A DNA stretch of 64,000 bases, taken from contig NC_085875.1 in the NCBI RefSeq assembly GCF_034702125.1, positions 43,878,270 through 43,942,269 of the forward strand. Reading direction: 5' to 3'. The notes under the pieces are model-generated. The model saw only the letters and a program-made list of their open reading frames with translations, searched no databases and had not been told where the DNA came from. The position numbers and the translations under genes are program-made. Origin of the DNA: Engraulis encrasicolus (lineage: Eukaryota; Chordata; Actinopteri; Clupeiformes; Engraulidae). Shown here in pieces: positions 22,915 to 36,608 of this stretch (its first letter is position 1; each line of letters starts with the position of its first letter).

Positions 22915-23060
22915 TCAGGGAAGCTGTGACTCAGTGGGCCCATACCATTCAACCGGAGACCCAGGTTCGAGTCTGACCTCAGGTCATTTCCCAATCCGCT
23001 TTCTACCACTGCTTTCCTGTCAGTCGTTCTATCTCAATGGACATTAAAAGGCCCTAAAAT
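22915..23060 (+). repeat. tRNA-derived SINE
   Basis: A tRNA-like head (A-box region gctgtgactcagtgggc; B box ggttcgagtct) is followed by aggtcatttcccaatcc and a tail ending aaaaggccctaaaat. Related to the minus-strand copy at 36420-36608. Confidence 0.7.
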
Positions 23061-23217
23061 ACGAATAATATAAAATATATGAACTAGTTGGGTCCACAAA
23101 AAAGGCTGTGGTTCCAACACCCTCCTGGTAGCATTACATAACCCCTGACTACCTGGGAAATGGTGCAAGCTTCCATGCTGAGATCACATAGTAGTAGGTC
23201 ATTCTTCCCTTGACGCA

Positions 23218-23390
<173 letters not shown>

Positions 23391-23414
23391 CAGTGATTAT
23401 TCAGCACCTCCGTG

Positions 23415-24943
23415 CATGGGCGTAGATTTGGGTAGGGACGGTCGTGACATGTCACAACCAATATTCAAGGGCTATAAAATAGTCCCGACCAATTTTTGAC
23501 ATATTAATTTAAAAAAAAGAACTAACTGAACGAAAATCTACATTGATTAGTTTAATATTTCAATATACTATGCAGTCGTAGCATTCATTTAAAAAACATT
23601 TTAAATTGGCTAGTTAGTGAGCTATGATGACCCATGCCGCTATTGGCTGCAACAAGCGGCCAGGCGGAAGCAGTGGTCCACGCTGGTGGTGCTGAAAAGT
23701 GAACGCATCTGTCTGGTATTGGAATTAAACTCAAACGGCATGAATGTTTCCTTCTGAATTTGACATTTATGAGCCTCCGAGATACCAAAAAGAAAAGGAC
23801 GACTGGCATAAGAAGTTATGCTACCTCAACAGTAAACCTACGGCCCCATAAGATTTCATCTATGCATGTGTTGCATCGTTCGGTGTTTAGGTAAGATAAG
23901 CGTTATCCTCCTACCCTCCCTTTTGAGTGCAAGTTTTAACGGTCTCGTTGTAGCCATCGATTAAGCCCTGGCAGATGCAAATAAACATGGGAATGAATGA
24001 ATGAGAGAGTCTGGATGCTGGAGATGCTGCCGTTTGAATTAGTTGCTGTAGCCTGGTGGCTATCCACACACCTCACACAATGCATGCCGTAGCCTAATTG
24101 CAAAACATTCCGACTGTCAAACTACTCGATAGCTAAATGCGATTTATGCTTGCTCATGTTGGTTGCCACGTGCCGCGTGTGCCGCATGTTGTTCAAAAAA
24201 ATCATTCCAAGTTGTGATTCCTCTGACATTCTAATGATAAAAGTCAGGTTTTAGATATTTTCTGGCAAAAAAGGGTCGTTTATTCTCCCAGGACAAAGGG
24301 GCTCGGTCTTGATGGAGCTTGTTGACTGCTTTTACAGAAAGTAGCCCAAGAGTAGCCTGGCCTTTATTTTTGACAAAGTTTTCTGAAAATGTTGTTTATG
24401 CAATAATTCGGTATTTTGACATATATCACATCTAAATTTATGTATTGAGGTTCTTAAAATGAGATTTAGTGGTGTTTAACCTGCAAGTTACACTTTAAAG
24501 GCAGCCGCTACCCTTTTAAAGTCAGATACAGATATTCTCTGTCTCTCTGTCTCTCTCTATCTCTCTCACTCTCTCTCTCCCCATTGTTATGTTGTCCAGA
24601 CCCATTAGAAATGCTTAGTCGTTGAAGCAATTTTGTTTAAATAAATGTTAAATAGAATTATCTGTGTTGAACATGTACCACTTACTGCATAGCACTGCTC
24701 ATTTTGGAAAAAGGATATGAGCCCTGGTCTAATGTGCCACCTGGTTTAAGAAACAGTCTTCCTTACTTATAGGCCCTAGTCATTATTTCGGTAGGGCGCA
24801 TAGGCCTATATTGAATGAGCCTAGATTAATTTTATAATACCAGTCAGATTAATCTAGATAAAGAATCTATGTAATTTCTTTTTTTTTTTTTTTTTTTGGT
24901 TGAAGTTGTCCCTACCAAAGCTCAAGCCAAACCTACGCCCTTG
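23415..24943. mobile_element. 1.5-kb hAT-type element with perfect target duplication
   Basis: Starts CATGGGCGTAGATTTGG and ends CCAAACCTACGCCCTTG (inverted). An identical 8-bp duplication cctccgtg flanks it (23407-23414 and 24944-24951). It has a T20 run near 24879 and no open reading frame long enough for a transposase. Non-autonomous derivative. Confidence 0.9.
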
Positions 24944-27900
24944 CCTCCGTGAGTGAGGTATGGGAGGCGTAGACTGGCCGCAGACAAGCCCTCGCCTCTC
25001 CCGGATGCTTCTGTCAGTGTCGGAGCCAAGTAGCACAGAACAGGGAGTGGACACAGCGCGTAATAACAGCTTTCAGCTGTTGGGTGGGCCAATGAAAACA
25101 AGATAGCGGGTGGAAAACATTTTTCTGAACCACAATTCACTCAAAATTGTGCGGAAAGAAAAGCCAGTTTCTGTCACCCTGCTGTGATAACAATACCAAA
25201 TAATGTAATAGATTGATAGAGCTTAATTTATAACAGTGTTATAACAGATGATTGCAAGTTAACTATACAGTATTATTCAAATTACTGATTTTTCAACTAC
25301 TGATTTTTTTTCAGTCAATCTTCAACTACAGTTTTGTGGCTCAGCTTGGATCATTTCATTTTAATCATAACCGTGTTGGTGAAATTATTTAAGAATTAAA
25401 TTGACAATAAAATATTTAGATTTATTTAAATAGTAAACTACAATTTTTAGGTAGATTACTTTTTTCTGTTGAACAGAAGCATTGCAGGAACCTTGGACCA
25501 AATACCTCAACTTTATTCTACATTCCCCTCACAGGTAATGAAACTTACACTGCACATGTTTTCGACTCTATCCAACACAATGAGCACCGTACTGTAGGCC
25601 TTCATTCAGATCAGCTAATTCAAATCAGCTAATACAGTTTGGGCAGATGCACAAGAATACAACAATGCAGTGATTCCCAAACTGAGCCATGAAATCATTT
25701 TCTAAAAGTCGAAATATTTGTGTTTGGTGTTGACTATTTTAACAATTTCAATTTGAATGTTACTGAATATGGTGACCGCCAGAGGACTTTGTGGTAAGTC
25801 ACACAGCAAGCATACTGTATTCCGGGCCTTAGAGCACTTGCTGAGAAAATCTTCTTTGGCATTGGGGTGGCTTCTTAATGTAACGTTGCTTTTTTATAAA
25901 TCCAATTTGCTTCCTTTGCTTCCTTTACATTTCTACAACCTCTATGGTCTTTGAAACCAAGTTGCTAATGAATAAATCCTCTTCAATTTAAAGTGTCAAT
26001 TGAAAGCATCTGCGCCGGACAATATTAGACTTCACTGACCAGTTGCCTATGGCCTATATTTACACTTATGCTATATATAACTGTTTTGGTTTTCGAGAGG
26101 CCTAGAGGAATACAGTGTGTGTGTGTGATGGAATGCAATTAATTTCCCTGGAATGAAATACATATTCAGCTGCTTTTTAGACTTCCAACAGAATAATCGG
26201 ATAAACACATTGGCGACTTACATTTTCTAACCAGTGCTGGCCAATATGGTCCGAAACTGGTACCAATATATGACACTGATATATTACATTGGTATATGGG
26301 AATGCATTATGTATAATATATAATAACATAAAGGCGGCTCTTATAGAGCTATGCAACTATGTAAAAAATAACGTAGCATTTAGCTTAGCATTTAGAGAAT
26401 GCTTTAGATGGATTTTTTTGTTTATAAACAAGGTGTTATGAGGAGTGGCAAGACACTGGCAACCAGCCACGTGAGCTAATTTTTTGACCGACAGCGGCTT
26501 CCAACAATCAGAGGTTGAGTTGTGCGCAGCTAGTTTCGCGCAGTGAGGAGAAAACAAAAAACTAGAACCCAATAGCCATCTGAATGGTCTGAACGCAGAA
26601 AACTCAAGGGCCTCAAAAAGTTGAATAAAAATAAAAAAACATGCATAAAAAAAACATGCGGCTATAAAAAAAGAACATTTAGAAATATATTTTTAAAAAG
26701 ATATAATTGCAACTGTAGCTATCTTTTTTAAACTCATACTCAATATTGCTATGATAATATTGATGTATCACATTGCCTTGCACTTTTAGGATCACTAATG
26801 TGAAGGATATGAATAGTTTAGCCAAGTCTTTTACCACAGGGTATTTGGCTTCTCCACCTTTCCTTTCACCAATTCAGCACTGACCATGGCAGCATGTGGT
26901 CACTGTCATGGCTTATCCTGACAAACGGACCAGGAAGAAGACAATTTAAGACTGTTTGTGCAAAGAGGGTGTATTAAATATCGGCGTAGACCATCAAGGT
27001 TAAAGCAACAGGGTTCGACTATAAAACAGACTGGATAAACCTATGTTTAAGATCTCGCCTTCCTGTCATGCCTGGGAATGTTTCAGTCTGAGTGCAAAAC
27101 TGACGTGATTGCTCAGAGTTACTGTATGCTGGCTTGGACATTTGGACAAGGAAATATTTCCCATGCCAACACATGCTGTGGACCTAAATACTGTACAGAA
27201 AACAGTCTGGTTCTACAACAGTTGCACAGTAACTCACCCAGTATTCCGGATGTGGGTTAAACCAGCATGTTGAATTAAATGCTGAATGTTGCAGTGGCTT
27301 GACAACTTGCAATAAATAAATAAATTACGAAAATATACATTTCCAGGTCTTTTTTTTTCGTTCTTTGTAGAAATGTACCTACTAAATTAGGATTTTTACA
27401 ACTGTATAGCCTTTGTTATTGTGCATATTTACGTCACTTATGAGCATGTTGATTGTGCAGTGTCAAGTTCATTTCGGCACAGTAGTGGCACCCCCTAGGC
27501 AATATAACACATCACTAAAAGTTTAAACATACAATAAATACTGGTCAACCCCAATTTCAAACTTATGTGCTAACCTTGTTACGTAGATTTTTGACAATGA
27601 CTTGACCAATTTATAGGCCTACATACAATATTTGTTCTCGCACATGCAAATAAGATGCTTGTGCAAAGTGCATGAGCGATGTAAAATAGTGAGTGTTTGA
27701 ATAAACTTTTAGTGATGATGTGAGACCTACAGTATTTCTGATACTACTTAGTACAACTAAGGCTAGTTCTAGTTTTTGGAAAACAGCCTTGCTCAGTTCA
27801 CATTTCCCTCCACGATATGTGTGGGTCAGGTGGTCTGGGAGGATATTACTCATGTCACTGACAACATGACCAATCAGCAAATAGGGACAAGGGAGGGGAT

Positions 27901-28849
27901 GAACGATCATGACACATTACATACAAGCAAATTACATGTCATGCTCAAACATTAGCAATTGGATGAATCAAAGGCACGTCTTAAACCTCTAGAGAATTCA
28001 GTCTAGTAAGTAAGTAACTAGTAAGCCGTTCCAGTCCCTCTGTAAGAGGTAAGACCAAGCTAGAAAGGCCCAACTTCACTCAGTGTAGATGTTCAGCAGA
28101 ATATTCTCTTCAACTTGAGAACTTTATGTCTACACACACACATACAGCACAACTGTTTCAGCTGCCAGTTATAGCTAAAGCTATTTATAGGTTCTTCCCT
28201 ACAACTGTGTTCTTGGGAATGGAAGGGTTACAGAAACAGTGAGAGTATCGCCTTATCAGTAATCAGCATACCAACAGATGTCTCACTCATGGTCAATACT
28301 TTATGACTCTTTAAAACGGGACCCCATGCCCCAGAAGACTTCAGCAGCCATTGGTGGAGCAGTATTTATGTGATGGGACACAGGGCAGGTTTTCCCGCAG
28401 ACATGGGCACTTTTCCATTTGCCGTCTATTTCGGGCTGCTTGTGATGTGGGTTATTTTGAACCATTCTGAGTTCTGTTTGTGATGTCTGTCTCCTCACGT
28501 GCTCAGGGCACACCGCACACCACAGGCCTAACTGCAGAGGGCGAAAAGTCACTGCAGAAACTGAGTCTCTGATTGATATTTTAAATGTATCCATAAGTGA
28601 GGGCCATTGTATCATGGCGCATGTTATGATGAAATCTACGGCATGTCCTTTTATTCCATTACTGAAGTTTGCACATATTAGTTCTTGATCTCTTAAAGTG
28701 ATTTGCTTTTTTAATTTATTAGTATGTTGTCCATCATGTATATCAAGTAATCATTCCCAGTGGGACCTTCTTTCACTTTCATATAACGACATGCAAGAGA
28801 GAGTTTTGACTAAACTTCAACTTGAACTGTACATCTGATATTTACATTA

Positions 28850-28900
28850 CATTACACAGCTCTTAGCAGGCGCTTTTATCCAACGCTGGAGGGATGCCAG
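28850..28900 (-). repeat. SINE 3'-tail fragment
   Basis: cattacattaca followed by cttagcaggcgcttttatcc is the reverse of the common fish SINE tail (ggataaaagcgcctgctaag, then ATGTA repeats). Confidence 0.55.
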
Positions 28901-29452
28901 TCCCTTAAGACTTGACAAAGTGACTATTTCCAACTCCAATATCAAAACAACTGCCAAAAGTAGGAGTCTGTGGCCAAAGGGCAGAGAATAGATTTTAATC
29001 TGTAGACTACCATATATCCATTAGAATAAATATACTGCCTCCTAAACAAAGCTGTATTTTGTCATTCAGACTGTGCATGTGTGTGACAACATCGGCTGAC
29101 GGGTGACTAGGCTACTGCTGACTGGGTCCCGCTCCTGCTGTGGTCCTGTCCTGTCCCTCTGTTGTTTTTGTGAAGAAATCAAGCGTGTCAAATAAGGTGT
29201 TTCTGTTCCCCCATGGGGTGTTTGTGAGGGAGGGCAGAGCAGACACAGCACTGCTGCCTCCCTTGCTTGTGAGGAGGTCCTAATTTGGCCTCTTCGACAT
29301 CGCCTTGCCTCGCCTTGTCTGCCTCACTCACAGGGCAGCTGTCCAAATGTCAGATTCTTCCGCTGCCGTTGAAGAAGAAATTGAACGATTTCATTGGGTG
29401 TGTCGCCCCATCAGCAGTTGGAGTGGCATCAGCAAACAGCAGCAGCAGTAGC

Positions 29453-29607
29453 CAGGCCTGATGACAGAGGGGGACAAAGGGGTATGTTGTCCCAGGCTGA
29501 GGGAGATAGGGGCCCCAGAATTGGGTTCACATACATTGTATGTATTGGGCAGGGGGCCCTTTTAGATGACTTTGTCCTGGGCCCTGCGAAAGCTGTCAGC
29601 GGCCCTG
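29453..29607 (-). mobile_element. Non-autonomous hAT-type element, family C, copy 2
   Basis: A 155-bp element, reverse orientation relative to 16724-16879. Termini CAGGCCTGATGACAG and CTGTCAGCGGCCCTG. Flanks gcagtagc / gcagtagt match at 7 of 8 positions. Confidence 0.85.
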
Positions 29608-30854
29608 GCAGTAGTAGTAGCGGCAACGAAACTAAATAAGGCCTGACGGAAGCTATGGCAACAACAACATGGACCTTGAGTGTAGGGGGAGATGTCACAG
29701 GACGTACTCATCACATAAACACCACGTGAACACAGTCAAGTGGAGCAATGACAGCAGTGGTGGAGGTTAAAAGGAACATGAAGGAGAGGCAGGCAGATGG
29801 ACCGTAGTCCTAACTTCTGCCTTGGAGCATAGGCCATCACCATGCATGTCCAGAATAATAAACAGGCTACGTACAATACACTTTATTTTGCAATTAATAA
29901 CTTCAGACGCTACAAATATGACAAAACACAGCAGTATGCAGAATACATTTGAAAGGTTGTAAAATACCTAAAGCAAGATATTGTGTCCCGATTGGCCATC
30001 TACAGACTAGGCTACAGATGGCTTGGCAAAACAACATGGTTTTTGCCTATTTCTTGCCACATAAACCTAAAAATAAATTAAAACTGAGTTGTAGGCTATT
30101 GGGAAAAGGTTTTGCTTTTCAAATTGGCACGACAAAGCTCAATTGTAAAGCAAAAAGTGGCGGGCGAGTCGCGCTGTGTCGCGCTGTAGGCCTACCAGAA
30201 AACCGGCAGTGGAAAAGAGGCACAGGAGAACTAGCACCGTAGTTTGACAGTCACTGCACTGCTATGCCCCGAGAACACGCATGGCGACATTCTACACATA
30301 TTTCAGTAATAGGAAATAATTGTCCACATCTGAATATTGTTTTTCTATGGTTGAAATACGAAAAACCATACCAAGACATTTTTTTGTATGCTGTGCTCTG
30401 ATTTCATCCAAGTAGGCCCTACACCAGGAGAGCTGACACCAGTAGTCTGACTATCGATGCATGCATTAATACCCCCGAGAGCACGCATGGCATATTCTGT
30501 AAACATTTCCAGTGATAATAACAAGAGCCAAGTGTCTTTACTCCTCATCTGCACTCTACTCAGTGCCCTTCAGTTCGTGACAGTATCAACAGTCTGGCCC
30601 ATGTCCAGTTGATCTTACTGTATATAGTGATAGGTCCCTATTTATAGTGCGCTGCAGTAATTCTCAAGCTGACATGTCCAGCTCCGGCAGAATGCCATTT
30701 TGCTTACTGGGTTTCAACTTGTAGTATCCTCTTCATGCCTCAGAAACATAGTTCCCAAACTATGACGGGGGTCGGGCGGGCGGGCAGTTGCTGTTGCCCC
30801 TTGAAGCCCTGGCAGATTTGTTGCCCCTTTCACCCCCACTGCTCTTCTCTGCCC

Positions 30855-31078
30855 CAGTGTTGCCAGATTGGGCGGTTACCTGCCCAATTGGGCTACTTGG
30901 GATGGCCGTTTACAGGGAAAAATGGGAAAAATAAATTTAAATTTGGCGTTTTTTTCTGCAGTTTTGGGCCCATAGAAATCAATGCAATTTTTTGGAAATT
31001 GGGCGGAATTTAGCACATTTTGGCGGCTTCTGGGAACCTTTCAGAGCGGGCTTTGATCAGACACATCTGGCAACACTG
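30855..31078. mobile_element. Non-autonomous hAT-type element, family B, copy 2
   Basis: A 224-bp element with perfect 14-bp inverted termini CAGTGTTGCCAGAT / ATCTGGCAACACTG. Flanks ctctgccc / ccctgccc match at 7 of 8 positions. Confidence 0.88.
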
Positions 31079-31883
31079 CCCTGCCCTGCCCAGTGCTGCC
31101 TTGTTCTCACAGGTTGTCATGAATGAGAGTGTGACATATGCTCTATTTTTTATGCACTGACATAATGCATCAACATAGTGTTACAATGTTAATTCAATTA
31201 TGCTTTGAATTTAGAGCATTTTGACGGCTCTCCGCTGGCCCCGTAGTGTCACTACTATTTCAAGCCAATGACTTCACGCCGTGCTATACGTACATCGTGC
31301 AGTGCAGTCGGGCTAATCTATAGGCCTTAACTAATTGCAAAGCAATTTTCAGAGCCTAAAGTTAACAAGCGAGATATTGCGTGCACATTACGAGCCAAGC
31401 TGCACGGCTCCAACACCAACACCCGATGTTGACCCCCTGAGAAAGCAGAATGGGAAATATCATCCGTAAGCCAACCCCTTAGAGACGGCAAGGCCTCCCG
31501 TTTCATGACATCATGGGGAGGCGCCTTAAAAGGGAGCTGAGTGGGGGAGGAGCTCCGCGTGGAGTTCAGGTTCAAGATGGAGGAGGGTATAAATAGAACC
31601 CTTAAATGACACCGGGGTGACACCCGAATACTGTACATAGTCCCGTTCAGGTTCGCCGGTTCATGAATGTTCCACGCTGAATGCTGAATTTCTCCATCAT
31701 CACCAATACGAAGGGGTGCTGACAGACCCATGCGCATGTTGCATCACCACTTCTTGGCAACGCATAACAAATATATTGAGCCTGGGGAATTGGCAGTTTT
31801 ATTTTTAGGCATCCCTATGCATCCAAATGCACACCCACCGACTCAATGTCGCCACAGTGTATGGAATTTTAAAGAACTACAAT

Positions 31884-32010
31884 CAGGGCTGCTGAAAGCT
31901 TTGGCTGGGCCCAGGACAAAGACATCTGAAAGGGCCCCAAACCCAGTACATACAATGTAATAATGAGGATCTAATCATTCCATCCCCCCCCCCCCCCTGT
32001 CAGCTTCCCT
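31884..32010. mobile_element. Degenerate family C element
   Basis: It shares ctgaaagctttggctgggcc, cccagtacatacaatgtaat and gaggatc with the complete copies. The right end is replaced by a C15 run (31986-32000). Confidence 0.65.
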
Positions 32011-33957
32011 AACTACAATGATAATGACTAATAATAGAACTTCAATAACAAAACAACATGTGATATAAGCACATCAGCTAAAACCAGAAATGAAAAATGC
32101 AAAAAGCTTACATTAGGGACACTTATCCACACCAGGAAGTCCTTCCATTGAAGCTGCTTTTCTTACAGGGACGCCTCTCACTGATAAACACGGACGAACG
32201 CAGCCTGCTGCCCATGACATCACTGTCCAAACACAGAGCCTCACAAGGCCTCCTTGAAACGCAGCCTAAAATACCAGTCACTACTTAGGAGGATGGATCC
32301 TTCATACCCTGAGAGGCCTGGAGAAAATGACAGAATGCGAAGCCACTGAACGGGAGCCTCTGCGGTGCTCCGCTCCCACAACAAAAAGGAAGAGGGAAGA
32401 TTTATGGGCCGTTAGCCTCCGGGTTTTGATACGAGAGGTTGTAATCTTGGGTGTATGGGTAAAGGTCATCTAGACAAGGCCTGGGGATTCGTTCAACTAA
32501 CAAACCAATGACGGACCAAATAAACAAATAAGGAACAACTGCAAATAAACTTTTCTGCGTTGTTGCGCTGCACTGTGTCTCAGGAGGATAGCTTTAAGAG
32601 ACATGCTGTACATTTCTCATTCAGCAGTGTTGCTCTGCACTGAATTCCAACATGATGTACTCTGGTGCTATACTAGAAGATTGTCAGACAAACAGTCATA
32701 AATTTACTTTATGGGGAGGTCATATTACGGAAACCAAAGACACTTTAAACAGCTGTCGGTTGTACAGTTGTTTTTTTGTGTAGTTTTCACATGGTAGAAA
32801 CAAAACCCATCTTAAAACTAGCCCACTACCTAACTGATCTGAAACCCGCTTTCTCTATACATCTGCATACTCTGTGTTCCCCACATATTGTACAATATGT
32901 TGCCATTTACAGGTATGTTCCCATTTTTAAAAAGCCTCGGATAAAGGCACCTGTTAAATGTAATGCAATGTAAAAATCATAATATAATCGCCCTATGTGT
33001 GAATGCTTTCCCTTTTAAGACGACCACACATACAGTAGTAGGCTTGTGAAACACACCGATGAGTCAAAACCTAAAAGATGTTAACGAGTTGAACCTGCAC
33101 AACGTTCACTACGTGCTAGAGCCTACCGTTTCACAAATTTCAAAGGTGTTCTGTAATACAAGATGGTTGCGTGTCTCTGCTTCACATAACATCAAACCTA
33201 TCAGCAAACCTGCAGAGTTGTCTGCCTGCTCTGCCTCCCTGGCTGCGGTAGGGATCTGGTGGTATGAATGTGCGTATGTGCCTGTCAGACTGGCTCCACT
33301 CAGGGGGGCTTTCTTTGCTGCGGTGTCAGCCTGCCGTAACTAAGCCATGACAGACCTCACACCTCACCCGCCAACCTTCACCCAACAGCCAGAGGTATAC
33401 ATAGTAAAAGTACATGCACTCTTACAGTGTATCTACGCCTCATTGGGTTTGGTGGAATCTGAATAGCTGGTGTATAAACTATGTACGATGATGCAATAGT
33501 GATGTTATTACACCAGTAAGAGTACTTCAAATTCTACACTATACACCTCTGTGGACAGCAGAGGGGAGGCGATATGTCAGACTGGGAATAAGCAGTTTGG
33601 GTAAAATGTGCTGCACAGAAATAGTCCTGGCCTGAGTGAACAAGTACAGGCACTACATTTACTAGGTCCACTAGTTCAAACTGAATACGACAAGGCAAGG
33701 CACAATGCAGTTGTTTGCAATGGATGGTAAATTGTAAGTTCTATGAAGTTATTGTATGATGTCTGAGGCTTGTGGCACTGGTCATAATGTAATGCAGGCC
33801 TGTTATTATATTATTGCCAGGAATGTCAGCAGATTTGGCATAACAAAAAAATAGAGTTAGTCTTCCAATAGGCTGAGAACTATTATCTGTGGTGCCCTGG
33901 CAGTAGTTACAAATAAATGACGCGCCATCTGTATTGCGTCTTTAGCGCGCGTACACG

Positions 33958-33958
<1 letters not shown>

Positions 33959-33998
<40 letters not shown>

Positions 33999-34050
33999 AT
34001 GCATATGTGTGTGTGTGTGTGCATGCATATGTGTGTGTGTGTGAGAGAGA
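33959..34050. repeat. (GT)n microsatellite with gcatgcat interruptions
   Basis: Three GT blocks separated by two gcatgcata segments, ending in a short GA block. Confidence 0.97.
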
Positions 34051-35032
34051 GTGTGGCTGCTGTAGAAAGTTTGGGTAGTGTCTGTTTTCTCTACACTCAA
34101 CCGTTCCCCAAAACAAGAAGAGGAGTGATCTTACATTCCAGCCGTTCCCCTTATCATTTCCCCTGACAGGGAACAAGTGATGTGGGATGGTAATAATGCA
34201 GTGATGTAAGCCAGTGTGCATAGGGAGGCTCTAGACTAGTGCACCTCGGAATACTTGCCTAATGGATGGCTACAGCCTTAAGTTAGTTATTCAAATGAAA
34301 GGAGAGAATCCTGTGTTCACATTACAGTATCTTACTGTATACATCACGTACTGTACTATATTATCTGATACATTACAGTAAACAGTATCTATAGTTCTTA
34401 ACGCATTTTAGTACATCTTCATTCCAGGCTCAACACTTTCACTGATACTACTATTTGATGTTACAAGAAAATTACTGTCAGACCTACCCTACAGAAATGC
34501 AAGATCACACACTGAGAGACACATTGCTTTTGAAAATCTTTCTATTCAATGGGCAACACAAACAAATTCTGCCCCTTGTGTATACTATAAGGCCAGTCAA
34601 AGTTATCAGTGTGTCATGGTTATGCATGCAAAGGTTATGCATGTGTTACATGAACCTTCTGTTAAATAGCTAGACATAAAGCCAAAACATTTTTTAAATA
34701 CTGGGTAAGCCGTTGGCAATGTAGGTATATAACTCAATCTCATCTGCTTTTTAATTTATCCTATCGTATCCTCCTCAGGTCAAAATTAGTCTGTACTACC
34801 ATGTAAGGCAATCTACAGTACGTAAAAGTAAAAGGGGACCAGTTCACAATAGATAAATGTATACTGTACTTCATCACTTTGAGACATACTGATAAACTTT
34901 CACAAGCAAGGCTGGCGACACATGAGGTGACGGTTTTAACCCATCGTAAAACCGTAACGGAAAGTAACTCACATTCTTCAAGACCATTTATTGTCCTACA
35001 TACAATACAGTTAGTCAAGACTGGCTACTCAC

Positions 35033-35180
35033 CCGTTGTATGGTGGTCCCTGTGCTCCAGGTGAGAGTAATCCGTTTGCATGGAAGTAAGTCCTTACACA
35101 GCAGCGCAGCAAAAAAGCTTTTTCCCCTGCTCAGCTGCCCGCATTGGGACTGAATGCCATCACCAGAGAGGAGCTCACTC
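35033..35180 (-). promoter_or_regulatory. filip1: Candidate non-coding first exon / promoter of filip1
   Basis: A strong minus-strand donor CAACGG|GTGAGTAG lies at 35033/35032, preceded by unique CpG-containing sequence and upstream of a 420-bp CT tract. It could be the 5' UTR exon spliced to 22740. This is positional inference only; no transcript evidence is available to me. Confidence 0.3.
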
Positions 35181-35181
35181 A

Positions 35182-35183
35182 CT

Positions 35184-35215
<32 letters not shown>

Positions 35216-35279
35216 ACTCTCCCTCGCTCCACTCGTGTGAGGAGTCTGGTCAGAGAAGTTACAGTCAACACAGAGTAAG

Positions 35280-35350
<71 letters not shown>

Positions 35351-35408
35351 AACATACTCTCTCTTTCACTCTCTCTCTCTCTCTCTCTCTCTCACACTCT
35401 CTCTCTCC

Positions 35409-35481
<73 letters not shown>

Positions 35482-35545
35482 GACTCTATTTCACTCACAC
35501 ACACACACTCTCTTGACCATTGTCTCTCACACATGCAAACATAAA

Positions 35546-35588
<43 letters not shown>

Positions 35589-35604
35589 ACTCTCTCTCTC
35601 GGCT
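35182..35604. repeat. 420-bp CT/CA-rich polypyrimidine tract
   Basis: Several long (CT)n blocks separated by short unique or (CA)n pieces. Polypyrimidine on the plus strand. Confidence 0.97.
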
Positions 35605-36031
35605 GAGAGTGCGAGTGTCCTCAGCCATATGGTGAGGCAGAGAAAGGAGCCGAACAGAAAAAGATGACAAGTAAATTAAATTGTTTTAAAAGGCACTGTA
35701 GACCACTCACAACTAAAATGAACTAAAACTCAATTGTTCAGGTCCAGTGGGTGACCCATGGTGATGGCCGCGACAGCCTTGCACTTCCCATTGGTCTGGA
35801 GTCTCTGTCTCAGCCTTTTGTCAAATCTGTCATTGTTGTTCCCGCACTTAAGTCCACCAAGCGTGGAGGATGAAGGCTAAATTTAGCCACTTTGTGCACT
35901 CGGTTGGAGCCGTTAGCATCTGAGGGAGATTTGGGGGGTGGAGGCATGTGGCTCCGAACTGACAGCTGTGCCCTCCCCATTCTCTTTATGACAGGAATGT
36001 CCAGCAGAAGCGGACTGCCTACTCCACCCAG

Positions 36032-36192
36032 GCACACACACACACACACGTACGCACGCACGCACGCACACACACACGCACGCACGCACGCACGCGCGCA
36101 CGCGTGCACACATACACACACACGCACGCACACACACGCACGCATACGCACATACACACACACAGACACACATGTGCACGCACACACACAGG
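36032..36192. repeat. (CA)n with CGCA/CG interruptions
   Basis: Alternating purine-pyrimidine for 160 bp with gcacgcgcgcacgcgtgc in the centre; potential Z-DNA. Confidence 0.95.
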
Positions 36193-36419
36193 CAGAGAAC
36201 CAACTGAGGACATAGTTGGTGGTATATGCTTTAAGTACACCACAACTGTGGTGGCTATATGCGTTTGGGTACTATAGTTCTCTAAAATGTATCTCATACT
36301 TTACACATACAAATTAATTTAATTAAAAAGTAGTCGTGCATATGTGGAAATTATAACGTGGTTATTTAAGCATTTTTTGATGCTTTGAAGGTCTTATTAA
36401 AAATGTATTTCTTTTTTTT

Positions 36420-36608
36420 ATAAGTATTTTTTGTGGAGGCTTTTTGGCCTTAATTATTATAGGACAGTGTGAGGGTAGACAGGAAATGACTGGGAGAGAG
36501 AGATGGGGCAGGCTCAGGATATGACCCCGGCCAGACTTGAACCGGGGTCCCCGTGGGCAATGTAAGCCCAAATGTGGGGGGCTTAGCGCATTGCGCCACA
36601 GCGCCCCT
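36420..36608 (-). repeat. tRNA-derived SINE (minus strand)
   Basis: Read on the minus strand: GGGGCGCTGTGGCGCAATGC at the head, A-box-like GGCGCAATGCGC, B box GGTTCAAGTCT, then CCTGTCTACCCTCACACTGT and a tail ending AAGGCCAAAAAGCC. Confidence 0.85.

Noticed and set aside
35080..35544. A 154-aa Ser/Leu-rich plus-strand frame
   Set aside because: Translation of the CT microsatellite.
36535..36608. Possible minus-strand tRNA gene
   Set aside because: Head of a SINE: promoter boxes only, acceptor stem not paired, SINE body follows.
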